64,000 nt of DNA from Acanthochlamys bracteata. Taxonomy: Eukaryota; Streptophyta; Magnoliopsida; Pandanales; Velloziaceae. The DNA lies in assembly GCA_019914995.1 (NCBI GenBank), contig CM034135.1:5334501-5398500 (forward strand), read 5' to 3'. The stretch's first letter is position 1. Every line of letters begins with the position of its first letter. Positions 62,131-64,000 of this stretch are shown here, piece by piece. A model generated the notes under the pieces. The model saw nothing but the letters and a program-made list of their open reading frames with translations, had not been told where the DNA came from and did no database searches. The translations under genes and the position numbers were made by a program.

Positions 62131-63780
62131 ATGGAAATGTTGTGATATTCAGAGTTCACGAATCTTCACATGAATGTCTAATGTTGATGTCTTTTGTGTT
62201 TGACCTTGTTTATTTTTTGAACTAAGATTATATATATTGGCTGAAGTACTTTTGTCCTGTTAACTATAAGGTACGCGAAAGTTTGGTGTAGTCTGATGTA
62301 GTAATTATTATTTATCTTAGCATTTTTCATGAGGATGACATTCTTCTAGTTGGATTGTTTTGATGGGTTTACAGGTGAGGGATTTAATAACTTGTTATTC
62401 TTGGAATTGTCATGTCTGGCTTAGCGTACTCAATTATGATACAGAAACTTTTTGACACTGAATTGTACATAATTCTGCCTGCAGGATTTCGTTTTATCTA
62501 ATCAGAGGTTGTCCTTGTTGGTAACCATGAGGTATTAATCTTATAGCATATATTTTTTGCTGTTTTGAGGTGATTTTGCTTTTGATTTGGATGAGGGTTG
62601 TCTTTTACAAGTGGTATGACATTCATTGGGAAAGATGCTGAGGAATCTACACGTACAGTGAAGTTCTTCTATCCTTTTTTGATTTGTTCTTTTATACTCT
62701 TTGCTATTCTTTTTAGTGTGTATTTATGCTTAATATTCTGCATTCTAATAGGATTGAACTATTACAACCAGTTATAATGCATTCTGAGTAAGTGGACGCA
62801 GTTAGTGGTATTCACAATTGCGTGTGTAAATTGCGATTTAGAAGGAGCTTATGCTCAACTAAAGCATCCAAAACTGTGGATATGTATACTTGGACACATC
62901 CACTGCATGTATTAATGTGAGCAATGTGCATACGAAAACTTGCTGCGGCAACACTTTTTTGTTAATTAGCATAGCTAAAACTGTTGATTTTATAAAGGAA
63001 ATTTGTAGCTAGTAGCAATGGGATTTTGGGCATATGCTTTGTTATGAGCTTCTTAATTCTGTAGGAATAATGCTTGGTAGCATTTCTAGTATTTGCTAGG
63101 TTCAAAGCTGTAGTATTGCTACTACGTACACTTAAAAAGCACTTGAAATATACAAATAGCAAAATAATTGAACTAGTTAGAAATAGATGATCTTCTGTGG
63201 ATTGTTTTTGCATGGAGATCATGGTCGTTTGTTATGATTAGCAAGCTCCTTAGTGATGACCATGATAAAAAGTAAAGAAGATGGGCTTTGTTCTAATAGT
63301 TATCAGCTCAACTTTTTGCTTGTGTTGTGGACAATATTTCGTGGTGCACCATTAAGAAATTTAATTACGACAAAAATTAAGAGTAGCTATGAAAAAGATC
63401 GTAGTGTGCAATTTAACAATCTTTTTCAAGCAAACAAAATAAATTGAAGTTCATGGAATCCACTAGGAAGAGAAGAAGTTGCTGTCACTTTTCTCAACTT
63501 TTGGGAGCGACATTTGCATCGGAAGGTTTTGCAGGTGCTTCATTCTAATATCTTTGACTTTTGTGTTGCTTTATTGATCACAGTACACGTTATAAGGAGT
63601 AACAAGGTGCCAATGCATCTCCCTTCAGTTTACTGCTTAGTTTACTTTGTTAATGCCTCTTTTTCATTCATCTCTAAGATGCTGGTGTTATGGTTTTTCA
63701 CTGCAGTAGTATATAGATGTGTGTTTAAATTTGTTTCTTATGTTTGGAGGTGAGTTTGATTCCTAGTCTGTCATTTTGTG
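62131..63780. other. Flank of the array, unassigned
   Basis: AT-rich sequence with no strong gene. One exon-like stretch at about 63448-63534 (frame KFMESTRKRRSCCHFSQLLG) ends in a donor-like G-GTGCTT. It could belong to the same unidentified transcription unit as 41011. Confidence 0.3.
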
Positions 63781-64000
63781 GTTCTGGTCTCTCCTGTGCC
63801 TAGTTAAACCACTGCGATATGGTTGAGAGCTTTGAGATCTAATAACTTATATATTTCGTCCCACTACTAACAACAACAAACTGGTCTCTCCTTGTGCCTA
63901 GTTAAACCATTGTTATTTAATTATGTGACTTGCTTACACAATAACATCAAACTAAATCTTTATCCCTCTTATGTGGGGTCGGCTATACGAATCTGTTTTT
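63781..64000. repeat. Short repeat and possible SINE-like 3' fragment
   Basis: CTGGTCTCTCC(T)GTGCCTAGTTAAACCA occurs twice (63783 and 63880). The window ends in ATGTGGGGTCGGCTATACGA, a motif common in plant short interspersed repeats. The body is cut off by the window edge. Confidence 0.35.

Noticed and set aside
1..64000. CRISPR arrays, bacterial operons, riboswitches, tRNA or rRNA genes
   Set aside because: The window is plant nuclear DNA. Repeats seen are transposon- or duplication-derived, and no clover-leaf or rRNA signature was recognised by eye. A tRNA scan would be needed to exclude a tRNA gene fully.

Overview
The window is nuclear DNA from a flowering plant, most likely a eudicot. 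It is AT-rich, its genes are split by GT-AG introns, and it carries plant-type retrotransposons, a FAR1-type MULE, Tourist-like MITEs and plant gene families (MIZ1/DUF617, plant F-box, UBAC2-like). No prokaryotic, organellar or CRISPR feature is visible. The species cannot be named from the sequence.

Layout. (1) 1-9640 is a three-level nest. A decayed hAT transposase gene on the minus strand is split by a Ty1/copia element (1149-8776, 5-bp target duplication AATAT). The copia integrase is in turn split by a 2.4-kb PIF/Harbinger-like non-autonomous element (3978-6364). That element carries fragments of two unrelated host genes: a BIR-type receptor kinase and a nodulin-like MFS transporter. (2) 9777-18270 is a Mutator-like element with very long terminal inverted repeats (about 1.75 kb each) and a decayed FAR1-type transposase. 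A 2.03-kb solo LTR (12153-14181, target duplication CGGAT) sits inside its FAR1 DNA-binding domain. (3) 18840-37645 is the gene island: a DUSP12-like dual-specificity phosphatase (+, 6 exons), a UBAC2-like rhomboid/UBA protein (-, 8 exons), an F-box protein (+, 5 exons) and a MIZ1-family protein (+, 2 exons). MITEs and simple repeats lie in their introns and spacers. (4) 37646-41000 is intergenic with a large foldback repeat (39408-40610). (5) 41011-41099 is an exon-like ORF. It is followed by a degenerate tandem array of about 20 kb (about 41740-62130) with five main units of 2.9-5.2 kb. The units share short exon-like blocks, one of which keeps a reading frame ending in a Cys-rich tail. I could not assign this array to a known gene.

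The genes do not form a pathway. The phosphatase and UBAC2-like gene converge with about 0.8 kb between their stop codons. The UBAC2-like and F-box genes diverge across about 1.7 kb. The UBAC2-like product should act at the ER in ubiquitin-linked turnover, the F-box protein in SCF-type ubiquitination, the phosphatase in protein dephosphorylation, and the MIZ1-like protein belongs to a family linked to root hydrotropism. Exon coordinates were worked out by hand from splice sites and reading frames. All four genes join into open frames ending in stop codons. The most unusual features are the two-gene-capturing Pack-type element, the long-TIR MULE with GC-rich subterminal repeats, and the unexplained 20-kb tandem array.
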